From contig NZ_CAUVXL010000031.1 in the NCBI RefSeq assembly GCF_963555915.1, positions 1 to 64,000 on the forward strand: a stretch of DNA of 64,000 bases. Direction: 5' to 3'. Shown piece after piece: positions 25,031 to 32,704 of this stretch (within the stretch, counting starts at the first letter, position 1; the number at the start of each line of letters is the position of its first letter). The stretch comes from Protofrankia sp963555915 (lineage in GTDB: Bacteria; Actinomycetota; Actinomycetes; Frankiales; Frankiaceae). Both the position numbers and the translations under genes were made by a program. The notes beneath the pieces were generated by a model, which saw nothing but the letters and a program-made list of their open reading frames with translations, made no database searches and was not told where the DNA came from.

Positions 25031-25065
25031 TTCTACGTAGCGTAGAAGTTCTACAGAACATAGAA
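25031..25065. promoter_or_regulatory. tandem BlaI-like operators upstream of cydA
   Basis: Site 1 (25031-25047) is a perfect 7-3-7 inverted repeat, TTCTACG TAG CGTAGAA. Site 2 (25049-25065), TTCTACA GAA CATAGAA, has the same form with one change per arm. The centres are 18 bp apart. A related site precedes the blaI-like gene. The rest of 24829-25183 shows no gene. Confidence 0.6.
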
Positions 25066-25183
25066 GATCGCCTTGTGTCTCGGGTTCGTGATCTCCGGCA
25101 AGCGAGCCGGGACGGTGTGATCGTCGCTCTTTTCGCGCAGCCGGGGCACCGATGGGTGGCCCAGGCAGGAGGAGGCCGCGCAG

Positions 25184-26644
25184 ATGGTCCTCGCCGGATC
25201 CGTAGATCTTGCTCGTGGCCAGACCGCTTTCAGCCTCGCGTTCCACATCTGCTTCGCGGTCTTCGGGGTGGGCCTGCCCTGGCTGCTGCTCTACACCGAG
25301 CACCGCTGGCTGCGTACGGGCGACGCCGTGTGGTATGCGCTCACCCGGACGTGGTCGCGGGCCTTTGCCGTTCTGTTCGCGGTCGGCGCGGTGTCGGGAA
25401 CTGTGCTGTCGTTCGAGTTCGGCCTGCTGTGGCCGGCGTTCATGGCGCGTTATGGCGGAGCGCTCGGCCTGTCGTTCACCCTCGAGGGCTTCGCGTTCTT
25501 TACCGAAGCGGTGTTCATCGGCCTCTACCTCTACGGGTGGAACCGCCTGTCGCCACGGGCGCACTGGTGGACGATGGTCCCGATCGCCGTCGCCGGCACC
25601 CTGTCCACCCTGTTCATCATCACCGCAAACGCGTGGATGAACGTCCCCCGAGGCGTGCGAGAGGTCGACGGCCGGGTAGTTTCCGCGGAGCCGCTCGCGC
25701 CCTTCACCACGCCGTCCGCACCACCGCAGGTGATTCACATGCTGCTCGCGGCACTGATGTGCACCGGCGGCGCGGTCGCCGGGGTGTACGCGGTTGGGAT
25801 GCTGCGCGGTCGGCGGGACGCCTACCACCGCCGCGGGTTACGCGTCGGCCTGATCACGGTACTCGTGTGCGCCCCGTTGCAGCTCGTCGTCGGTGACTGG
25901 GCGGCGCGGGTGGTGGAGACCCAGCAGCCGGCGAAACTCGCCGCGATGGAGGCCCTGTACCGGAGCGGAGCGCATGCGCCGTTGACCCTCGGCGGCGTCT
26001 ACGACGGCGTGACCGGGAAGGTCCGGTACGGGATCGAGATCCCGGACGCCCTGTCCATCATGACCGGATGGAGTCGGGAGCACGTGGTGGCCGGCCTCGA
26101 CGCACTCCCGCCGGCCGGGCGGCCGAACGCCCTGGTCGTCCACCTCGCATTCGACACGATGGTGGGGCTCGGGACGGCGATCATCGCGCTGTCGGTAGCT
26201 GTGGCGGTGGCGGCGGTGGCGCTGGGACGACGGCGACATGCCCGCCGTCCGGTGCTCCCGCTCGGCCGGGGCTGGCTGCTCGCGGCGGCTGCCACCGGGC
26301 CGGCGTCCGTCATCGCGATGTTGGCTGGCTGGGAGGTGACCGAGGGTGGTCGCCAGCCCTGGATCGTCTACGGCCGCATGCGGGTGTCGGACGCGGTGAC
26401 GGCGAGCCCCGGCGTCGGCTGGGCGTTCGCCGGGACGCTCGTCCTCTACCTTGGCCTGTCGACGGCGCTGGTACTCATCCTGCGTCGGATGGCCACCGGC
26501 GGACCGGCTGGCGGGATCCCTCCTGAGGTTGCTGCCGGCCCTGCGACCGAGCGCGTGGCTGACCCCGTGACTGACCCTGTGACTGACCCCGTGGAGACGG
26601 CGCGAGGGAGACCCCCGGTGCGGCGCAACGGGGTGGCCCGATGA
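25184..26644 (+). CDS. cydA: cytochrome bd quinol oxidase subunit I
   Basis: This 486-residue membrane subunit oxidises quinol and carries the haems of cytochrome bd. Expected features are the N-terminal helix with FSLAFHICFA (haem ligand His), EFGLLWPAF, FTLEGFAFFTEAVFIGLYLYGW (conserved Glu residues), ANAWMNVPRG, and WIVYGRMR followed by TP-like V..SP near the end. The loop between helices VI and VII is short, as in CioA or Gram-positive types. The C-terminal tail carries a small DPVT repeat. GGAGGAGG lies before the ATG. The stop overlaps cydB (ATGA). Transcription is probably controlled through the tandem operators at 25031-25065. Confidence 0.93.
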   Translation: MVLAGSVDLARGQTAFSLAFHICFAVFGVGLPWLLLYTEHRWLRTGDAVWYALTRTWSRAFAVLFAVGAVSGTVLSFEFGLLWPAFMARYGGALGLSFTLEGFAFFTEAVFIGLYLYGWNRLSPRAHWWTMVPIAVAGTLSTLFIITANAWMNVPRGVREVDGRVVSAEPLAPFTTPSAPPQVIHMLLAALMCTGGAVAGVYAVGMLRGRRDAYHRRGLRVGLITVLVCAPLQLVVGDWAARVVETQQPAKLAAMEALYRSGAHAPLTLGGVYDGVTGKVRYGIEIPDALSIMTGWSREHVVAGLDALPPAGRPNALVVHLAFDTMVGLGTAIIALSVAVAVAAVALGRRRHARRPVLPLGRGWLLAAAATGPASVIAMLAGWEVTEGGRQPWIVYGRMRVSDAVTASPGVGWAFAGTLVLYLGLSTALVLILRRMATGGPAGGIPPEVAAGPATERVADPVTDPVTDPVETARGRPPVRRNGVAR

Positions 26645-27648
26645 CCGCCGCCGACCTGCTGCTGATGGTCATGGTCGGCGGACTGACCGCGTATGCGCTG
26701 CTGGGCGGCGCCGACTTCGGCGGCGGTGTCTGGGACCTGCTCGCCCGGGGCCCGCACGCGGGCGACCAACGAGCGTTGATCTCCGGTGCGCTGGGTCCGG
26801 TGTGGGAGGCCAACCATGTCTGGCTGATCTTCGTGATCGTGGCGATGTTCTCCGGGTTTCCAGCCGCGTTCGGCGTGATCGGCAGCACCCTGGAGCTGCC
26901 GATGGCGCTGGCCCTGGTGGGCATCGTGCTGCGCGGCGCGGCCTATGTCTACCGCGCCTACGGCGCCGGCGCGGCCGGCCCCGACCACTGGTGGGGGCAC
27001 GTGTTCGCGGTGGCGTCCACGGTCACGCCGTTCATGCTGGGCGTGTGCGGGGCCGCCATGGCCAGCGGGAATGCTCGCACGGACGATGCCACCGCTCCGC
27101 TGACCAGCGTATTCGGGCTGGTGGCCGGGGGGTTCGCGGTCACCGTGACGGCCTTCCTCGCCGCGGTGTACCTGTGTCGGGACGCATCCCGGCGAGCTGG
27201 GACCGAGCATCTCGTTGACGGCTTGCGGCGCCGGGCGCTCGGCAGCGCGGTCGTCGCGGGCACACTGGCCTGCGTGTTGCTGCCGTTGCTGTGGCGGGAC
27301 GCGCCCGTGGTGGCGCAGCGGTTCGCCACCCGCGGGGTCCCTTTTGTCATGGCGTCGGCCTGCGGCGGGGTCGGCGCTCTCGTACTGGTCTGGCGGCGTC
27401 ATTTCACCGCGGCGCGGCTCGCAGCCGGCCTTGCGGTGGCGGGCGTGCTGTGGGGCTGGGCCGCCGCCCAGTACCCGGACCTGGTGGTCGGGCAGGTCAG
27501 CGCAGTCGCGGCCGCGGCGCCCACCGAGAACGTGCGGGCTGTGCTGATCGCGATCGGAGCCGGCGTAGCCGTGTTGATCCCGGCGTTGGTGTTGCTGTTC
27601 AAGGTCTTCGCCGACCCGGAACCCGCAGCTGGTGACCTGAACCGTTAG
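26641..27648 (+). CDS. cydB: cytochrome bd quinol oxidase subunit II
   Basis: This 335-residue membrane subunit partners CydA. It begins with LLGGADFGGGVWDLLARG, the CydB signature, followed by GPVWEANHVWLI and FVIVAMFSGFPAAF. About eight helices are predicted. It overlaps cydA by 4 bases. No cydDC assembly transporter lies next to it. Low-oxygen or respiratory-inhibition expression is usual for cydAB; the operator before cydA suggests a BlaI-type repressor here. Confidence 0.93.
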   Translation: MTAADLLLMVMVGGLTAYALLGGADFGGGVWDLLARGPHAGDQRALISGALGPVWEANHVWLIFVIVAMFSGFPAAFGVIGSTLELPMALALVGIVLRGAAYVYRAYGAGAAGPDHWWGHVFAVASTVTPFMLGVCGAAMASGNARTDDATAPLTSVFGLVAGGFAVTVTAFLAAVYLCRDASRRAGTEHLVDGLRRRALGSAVVAGTLACVLLPLLWRDAPVVAQRFATRGVPFVMASACGGVGALVLVWRRHFTAARLAAGLAVAGVLWGWAAAQYPDLVVGQVSAVAAAAPTENVRAVLIAIGAGVAVLIPALVLLFKVFADPEPAAGDLNR

Positions 27649-27740
27649 GGCGGGTGTGCGGGTGGGCAGCGTGCGGGCGTACACCGTGCGGGCCTGCACC
27701 GTCTGGACGGCTGGGTCGCCTGGGTGGTTACGGTCACCAG

Positions 27741-28598
27741 ATGAGTGTGCGTGGGGATGACCGGGGCACCGCATCGGTTGACGTCGACCGGTCAGATGCC
27801 GGCACCGGCACCGGCACCGGCGGCCTGGACGGTGTCGACCGGCCGCTGTCCCGGCGGTTGCTCGTCGCCGAGGTGTGGCTCGTCTTCGGCGTCTCGCTGG
27901 GAGCATCCGCGCTGTGGGCCGCCGTCCGCTATATCGGCGATCTGACCGCGCCCGGACCGCTGCGCAGCCAGGTTGCCGAGCTGAACTCGTCGGCGGCGCC
28001 GGGACGTCCGTGGCTCGACCTTGCGCTGCAGCTGGTCGGTGTCGCGACCGCGTTGGTGCCCGCGCTGCTGGCGTTGTACCTGCTTGTGCGCGACGGCGGT
28101 GGCCCGTCCGCCATCGGGTTCGATCGCCGCGAACCCATCCGTGACATCTGTTTCGGTGCCGGCCTGGCCGCCCTGGTAGGTGGCGCCGGCCTCGGGCTGT
28201 ACCTGCTTGCCTGGCACTCCGGCGCGAACCTGACGGTGGTCCCCACGAGTCTGCCGGACGTGTGGTGGCGCATTCCCGTCCTGCTGCTGTCGGCGGTGGA
28301 GAACGCGGTGCTTGAGGAGGTCGTCGTGGTCGGCTACCTGTTGACCCGGCTGCGCCAGGTTGGCTGCAACGACCGGAGCGCGCTGGCAACGAGCGCGATC
28401 CTGCGCGGTTCGTACCACCTCTACCAGGGGCTCGGGGGCTTCGTCGCCAATTTGATCATGGGTCTGCTGTTCGGCCGGATCTACCAGCGCTGGGGACGGA
28501 TCGGCCCGCTTGTGGTGGCTCACTCCTTGATCGATTCTGTCGCGTTTGTCGGCTATGCAACGTTGGCCGGTCGGGTCTCCTGGCTTCCTACACCGTGA
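27741..28598 (+). CDS. CPBP-family intramembrane protease-like protein
   Basis: This 285-residue protein has about six helices. The CPBP/Abi motifs are present in part: motif 1 reads AVLEEVVVVGYLLTRL, so the Glu-Glu pair is kept but the usual Arg of EExxxR is Val. Motif 2 reads RGSYHLYQG (His) and motif 3 AHSLID (His). Actinobacterial relatives with EEVVVVGY exist, so this may be a sub-family rather than decay. I chose the ATG at 27741. The long acidic, Gly/Thr-rich N-terminus precedes the first helix. It stands alone between cydB and the CYTH-CHAD gene. Confidence 0.8.
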   Translation: MSVRGDDRGTASVDVDRSDAGTGTGTGGLDGVDRPLSRRLLVAEVWLVFGVSLGASALWAAVRYIGDLTAPGPLRSQVAELNSSAAPGRPWLDLALQLVGVATALVPALLALYLLVRDGGGPSAIGFDRREPIRDICFGAGLAALVGGAGLGLYLLAWHSGANLTVVPTSLPDVWWRIPVLLLSAVENAVLEEVVVVGYLLTRLRQVGCNDRSALATSAILRGSYHLYQGLGGFVANLIMGLLFGRIYQRWGRIGPLVVAHSLIDSVAFVGYATLAGRVSWLPTP

Positions 28599-28757
28599 GT
28601 CGCGCTCAGCGCCGGCATGAGGGCCACGGGATGGTTAACATACGTTGAACAATAATGGTCTTTTAGTTGCCTGATGGGTTGCGGGCGTCGGAAGGTGACA
28701 GAGCGGAGCACGCGCCAGGTGATGGCGATCCGGTCGGATGTGATGAGAGGGGACGGC

Positions 28758-30836
28758 ATGGGCGGTGAACTGAGGGAAGTCGAACGCAAGTTCGTGGTCG
28801 AGCCGGTCTTTGTGCTTCCCGCGTTGGACCAATTGCAAGGCGTCACCACTGTTACCGAACCGGAAACGGTCACCCTGGAGGCGATCTATTACGACTCCGA
28901 CGACTTTCGGCTGGCCAATAACAAGATCACATTTCGACGGCGTACCGGCGGGTACGACGACGGTTGGCACCTGAAGCTGCCGATCAAAGTCGGTGAGCGG
29001 GACGAGATCCAACGTCCGCTCGAGCCGGCCCCGGATATCGTGAATACGGCTGATGGCGCAAAAGGGGCGAATATCGCTGAGGCTGCCAAGGAGCCGGTCG
29101 GNNNNNNNNNNNNNNNNNNNNNNNNNNNNNNNNNNNNNNNNNNNNNNNNNNNNNNNNNNNNNNNNNNNNNNNNNNNNNNNNNNNNNNNNNNNNNNNNNNN
29201 NNNNNNNNNNNNNNNNNNNNNNNNNNNNNNNNNNNNNNNNNNNNNNNNNNNNNNNNNNNNNNNNNNNNNNNNNNNNNNNNNNNNNNNNNNNNNNNNNNNN
29301 NNNNNNNNNNNNNNNNNNNNNNNNNNNNNNNNNNNNNNNNNNNNNNNNNNNNNNNNNNNNNNNNNNNNNNNNNNNNNNNNNNNNNNNNNNNNNNNNNNNN
29401 NNNNNNNNNNNNNNNNNNNNNNNNNNNNNNNNNNNNNNNNNNNNNNNNNNNNNNNNNNNNNNNNNNNNNNNNNNNNNNNNNNNNNNNNNNTGATTGATCC
29501 AGTACCGGAAGTGTCTGCCGCTGCTTCCGCCGCCGCTGGTCCAGACAATGGTTGGGCGAACCGCACTCCGCCCGACGAGCTGGTTGACCTGGTGCGTGTC
29601 CACCTGCGCGGCGCACCGCTTCGACCGGTTGCGCGGCTGGTCACGACCCGCACCGCCATCCGCCTTCGCAACGCCGCCGGCGCTGATCTCGCGGAGGTCG
29701 TCGACGATCACGTCAGTGCCCAGACCCTTGGCGGGAACACCGTGCGCGAGCGGCGCAGCCAGTGGCGCGAGATCGAGGTCGAACGTGTCGGCGCCGGTGA
29801 GAACAGCCTGCTGGACACGGTCGGCGCGACCCTGACCGCGGCCGGTGCATCCCAAGCCCCGGACGCGTCAAAGCTGGCGCGGGTGCTCGGGCCGGCACTG
29901 GCGAACCAGCGGCACTCCGACGCGACGGCGCCCCGGGCCAGGCCAAGGTTGAAGTCGCCAGCCGGTGAGGTTGTCCGGGCCTACCTTGCAGCCCAGGTGG
30001 AGGCCTTGCTCGCCGCCGATCCACGGGTTCGCCTGGATGCCCCCGATGCCGTACACAAGATGCGGGTGGCGACCCGTCGGTTCCGCAGCACGCTGCGTAC
30101 CTTCGCGCCGATGTTCGACCCGGCGACCACCAGCCACCTGGACGGTGAGCTGCGCGATCTGGCCGGTGCGCTGTCCGCGGCCCGCGACTGCGAGGTGATG
30201 GTCGAGTACTTCGACGGGCGGATGGCCGCCCTGCCCGCCGAGCTGGTGCGTGGCCCGGTCGGCGAGGCGATCGACAGCCAGCTGCTCGCAGGCCAGGCCG
30301 AGGCTCGCACCGAGACCGTGGCGATGCTGCGCAGCGAGCGGTACCTGACACTCGTTGCTGATCTGCGGGCGGTGGTCGCCGGACCGCTGCGTGGCCCGGC
30401 GACGCAGCCCGCGCGCACCGCCGTCCCGAAGCTGATCGGACGCGCGGACCATCGGCTGACCCGCAAGGTCGAGGCCGCGCTGGCCACTGCGTCCGGCCAC
30501 GAGCGGGACCTCCAGCTGCACAGTGCCCGCAAGCAGGCGAAGCGCCTGCGGTACGCGGCCGAGACGGCCGCACCGGTATTCGGCTCTGACGCGGTGGCGT
30601 TCGCCAGGTTGTCCGAGCAGATTCAGGAACTGCTCGGCACGCATCAGGATGCGATCGTCGCCCAGGGGCTGCTTCGTGCCTGGGGCACCGCGGCCGCGGA
30701 TACCGGTGAGCCGACCGCGTTCACCCTCGGGCTGTTGCTGGGTCTGGAGGAATGCCGGGCGCGTACCGCGGAGCGGGATTTCATCGACTTCTGGCCGGAG
30801 GCATCCCGGCCCCGTCACCGTCGCTGGTTGCGCTAA
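28758..30836 (+). CDS. CYTH and CHAD domain protein (interrupted by assembly gap)
   Basis: The N-terminal CYTH domain begins with REVERKFVV (ExExK), then YYDSDDFRLANNKITFRRRTGG and GWHLKLP, as in triphosphate-tunnel enzymes. After 389 N, the end of CYTH (ARLVTTRTAIRLR; EIEVER) is followed by a CHAD domain (residues ~400-690; VHKMRVATRRFRSTLRTF with conserved His and Arg; LHSARKQAKRLRYA). CHAD helical bundles bind polyphosphate, and CYTH-CHAD proteins are linked to polyphosphate metabolism. AGAGGGGA lies before the ATG at 28758. The frame on both sides is consistent if the gap length is right, but the missing segment cannot be judged. Confidence 0.85.
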   Translation: MGGELREVERKFVVEPVFVLPALDQLQGVTTVTEPETVTLEAIYYDSDDFRLANNKITFRRRTGGYDDGWHLKLPIKVGERDEIQRPLEPAPDIVNTADGAKGANIAEAAKEPVXXXXXXXXXXXXXXXXXXXXXXXXXXXXXXXXXXXXXXXXXXXXXXXXXXXXXXXXXXXXXXXXXXXXXXXXXXXXXXXXXXXXXXXXXXXXXXXXXXXXXXXXXXXXXXXXXXXXXXXXXXXXXXXXXXXIDPVPEVSAAASAAAGPDNGWANRTPPDELVDLVRVHLRGAPLRPVARLVTTRTAIRLRNAAGADLAEVVDDHVSAQTLGGNTVRERRSQWREIEVERVGAGENSLLDTVGATLTAAGASQAPDASKLARVLGPALANQRHSDATAPRARPRLKSPAGEVVRAYLAAQVEALLAADPRVRLDAPDAVHKMRVATRRFRSTLRTFAPMFDPATTSHLDGELRDLAGALSAARDCEVMVEYFDGRMAALPAELVRGPVGEAIDSQLLAGQAEARTETVAMLRSERYLTLVADLRAVVAGPLRGPATQPARTAVPKLIGRADHRLTRKVEAALATASGHERDLQLHSARKQAKRLRYAAETAAPVFGSDAVAFARLSEQIQELLGTHQDAIVAQGLLRAWGTAAADTGEPTAFTLGLLLGLEECRARTAERDFIDFWPEASRPRHRRWLR
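29102..29490. other. assembly gap (389 N)
   Basis: The gap lies inside the CYTH domain of the CYTH-CHAD gene. Its true length is unknown. Confidence 0.98.
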
Positions 30837-30844
30837 GAGCGCCC

Positions 30845-30928
30845 GGTTATTGGTCACCGGTTGTTGGTCGCCGGTTGTTGGTCGCCGGTTATTGGTCGCC
30901 GGTTATTGGTCACCGGTTATTGGTCGTA
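30845..30928. repeat. six tandem copies of a 14-bp unit
   Basis: The unit is GGTTRTTGGTCRCC with A/G variation at two positions; the last copy is imperfect and contains the stop codon of the XRE regulator (30917). It fills the space between the convergent CYTH-CHAD and XRE genes. Confidence 0.85.
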
Positions 30929-31861
30929 GAAGCCGCGTGACCGGTCGTTGCCGACCCAGCGCGCCGGCAGCTCCAGCAGCTGTCGGATCCGGTCCCGGTC
31001 TGGCTGGCTGACCGGGGTCTGCAGCAGGATGGTTGAGTCCGGGTCATCCATCGGGCGCAACGACGAGAGCACCAGGCGGATGTCGCCGACGGTCGCGGTG
31101 CTGACCGTGACCGTCCGGCTGGTGAACTCATGCGCCGTCCGGCTTTCCCACCAATGGCGCAGCTCAGGTTTGTCGGCCTCGAGCAGTGCGAATATCTCCC
31201 GGGTGCGTTCGTCGGTCCGGTCGTCGCGGGGATTGCGATCGGCGTGGTTCCGAAACTGCGCGAGCACGGCCTTTGTCACGGACTCCCAGTCATTCAGCGT
31301 GCTGCTGAGCAAACGGCTGGTGACCATCAGATATATGAGGTTTCGGCGCCGGTCGTCGACGAGGGCAGGGTCCGTCCACAGCGCGGCGTAGGCGTCGTTC
31401 CACCCGGTGATGTCAAACCTGTGGTCCAGCAGCAGCGCGGGGCTCGTCGCCCAACTGTCCAGGACGGGTTGGAGCAGCCGTGCCGTACCACGGAGTCGAT
31501 CATGGAGGTGTCGGCGCGCCACCGGTGGCACGTGCAGACCCGCGAGCGCCAGGACGTGTCGTCGGGCCCCGTCGTCCAGCCGCAGCGTGCGTGCCACGGC
31601 TTCGACAACCTGCGGGGAAACCGGTACCCGTCCCTGCTCGAGCCAGGTGTACCAGGCGAGCCCCAGGCCAGACAGCTGCGCCACTTCCTCCCGCAGGAGG
31701 CCGGGCGTCCGCTCGCGGTGGGCCTGTATGAATTTGCCGAGCTCCCGTTGCTGGGCATCCCGCTGGACGTTGCTGTTCGCCGCGCTGTTCGCCGCGCTGT
31801 TCGCCGCGCTGTTCGCCGCGCTGTTCGCCGCGCTGTTCGCCGCGCTGTCTGTCATGGTCAA
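30917..31861 (-). CDS. XRE-family transcriptional regulator with MmyB-like ligand domain
   Basis: This 314-residue regulator has an N-terminal XRE helix-turn-helix (RELGKFIQAHRERTPG; REEVAQLSGLGLAWYTWLEQGR) and a MmyB-like C-terminal domain (residues ~120-310; FDITGWNDAYAALW; WWESRTAHEF). The first ~30 residues are unusual: six exact SAAN repeats encoded by a 12-bp tandem repeat. The usual longer RR.R..P spacer before 'TPG' is shortened. Initiation could be at 31861 or 31855. The 3' end lies in a different tandem repeat. MmyB-like regulators often bind fatty acids; targets are unknown. Confidence 0.82.
   Translation of the reverse strand: MTMTDSAANSAANSAANSAANSAANSAANSNVQRDAQQRELGKFIQAHRERTPGLLREEVAQLSGLGLAWYTWLEQGRVPVSPQVVEAVARTLRLDDGARRHVLALAGLHVPPVARRHLHDRLRGTARLLQPVLDSWATSPALLLDHRFDITGWNDAYAALWTDPALVDDRRRNLIYLMVTSRLLSSTLNDWESVTKAVLAQFRNHADRNPRDDRTDERTREIFALLEADKPELRHWWESRTAHEFTSRTVTVSTATVGDIRLVLSSLRPMDDPDSTILLQTPVSQPDRDRIRQLLELPARWVGNDRSRGFYDQ
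31772..31843. repeat. six tandem copies of a 12-bp unit in XRE coding start
   Basis: Exact GCTGTTCGCCGC x6, encoding (SAAN)6 on the minus strand. As a multiple of 3 it changes protein length, not frame, if it expands or contracts. Confidence 0.9.
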
Positions 31862-32225
31862 CCGTCCTGTGGGTTATCGCCCGGACACCGGCAGCTGGGA
31901 CATGGGTGGAGGTGTCCGGACAGGGCGGTGATCACCTGTCCGGCGAAGATTCAGATGCCGTTGACCAGGCAACTGACCTTTGTGGGACACCTGTCGATGT
32001 TGACATTATCGGGGTCACCACCCACCGGGATCCCGCCCAGTGCGACCTTGCCCTCCCCGGGCGGCTGGCTGCCCGACCTGCGAGGCCACGGTCGGGACGC
32101 CGTGGCACGCCGCGGCACGCCGTCCTTACACAGTTCTGACGACTTTCGGACGGAAGGCACACGAGCCACCGAAAGAGTGGTCGATGTCGCGGACCATGGT
32201 GGCCGCGCTCGACGGAGGTGACGGC
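31862..32225. promoter_or_regulatory. divergent promoter region with a 9-bp inverted repeat
   Basis: This lies between the XRE regulator and a secreted protein gene. CCGGACAGG (31916-31924) and CCTGTCCGG (31935-31943) form a perfect inverted repeat with a 10-base spacer ~55 bases before the XRE start. It is a candidate operator. No gene is seen in the remainder. Confidence 0.4.
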
Positions 32226-32696
32226 ATGAGGATGTCAGTGGCAACGAAGCTGGCCGCGGTGGCGGGCGCCGTGGTGGTAGCGGCCGGCGGGGTCGCGACC
32301 GCAGCGCTGGCCGACTCGGGCGGGTCCGCCACGCCGACGGCCAGTACCACGGCGGCCAGCACCGACCCCCACCCGGATGCGTTGCCCAAGGGCATGGGCC
32401 GCGCCTGGCTCGCCGAAAAGGGCGTGCACGGGGAGTTCGTGGCGCGCACGGCGAACGGCTTCAAGACGTTCGCCGTTCAGCAGGGGACGGTGACGGCTGT
32501 GTCCAGCTCGTCGCTGACCGTCCGCAGCGATGACGGGTACATCGGTTCCTACTCGATTACGGATAACACGGTTGTCCGCCAGGGTAAGGATAAAACGGAG
32601 ATTTCAGCGGTGAAGGTCGGAGCGAAGGTCAGGGTCGGCGCTCGCGTCGACGGCCAGAGCAAGACGGCACTCCGGGTGACTATGCCCGTCAGCTGA
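32226..32696 (+). CDS. small secreted or membrane-anchored protein (DUF5666-like)
   Basis: This 156-residue protein has an N-terminal hydrophobic signal (KLAAVAGAVVVAAGGVATAALA). The C-terminal ~75 residues form a beta-rich OB-like unit (QQGTVTAVSSSSLTVRS; YSITDNTVVRQG; VKVGAKVRVGAR) typical of DUF5666-type secreted domains. GGAGG lies 6 bases before the ATG. The gene ends with a 15-base duplication containing the stop (ATGCCCGTCAGCTGA twice, 32682-32712 region). It is convergent with a kinase gene. Role unknown. Confidence 0.65.
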   Translation: MRMSVATKLAAVAGAVVVAAGGVATAALADSGGSATPTASTTAASTDPHPDALPKGMGRAWLAEKGVHGEFVARTANGFKTFAVQQGTVTAVSSSSLTVRSDDGYIGSYSITDNTVVRQGKDKTEISAVKVGAKVRVGARVDGQSKTALRVTMPVS

Positions 32697-32704
32697 TATG
32701 CCCG

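Noticed and set aside
30845..30928. possible CRISPR array
   Set aside because: The units are contiguous 14-mers with no spacers. The 8-bp and 12-bp repeats are likewise simple tandem repeats.
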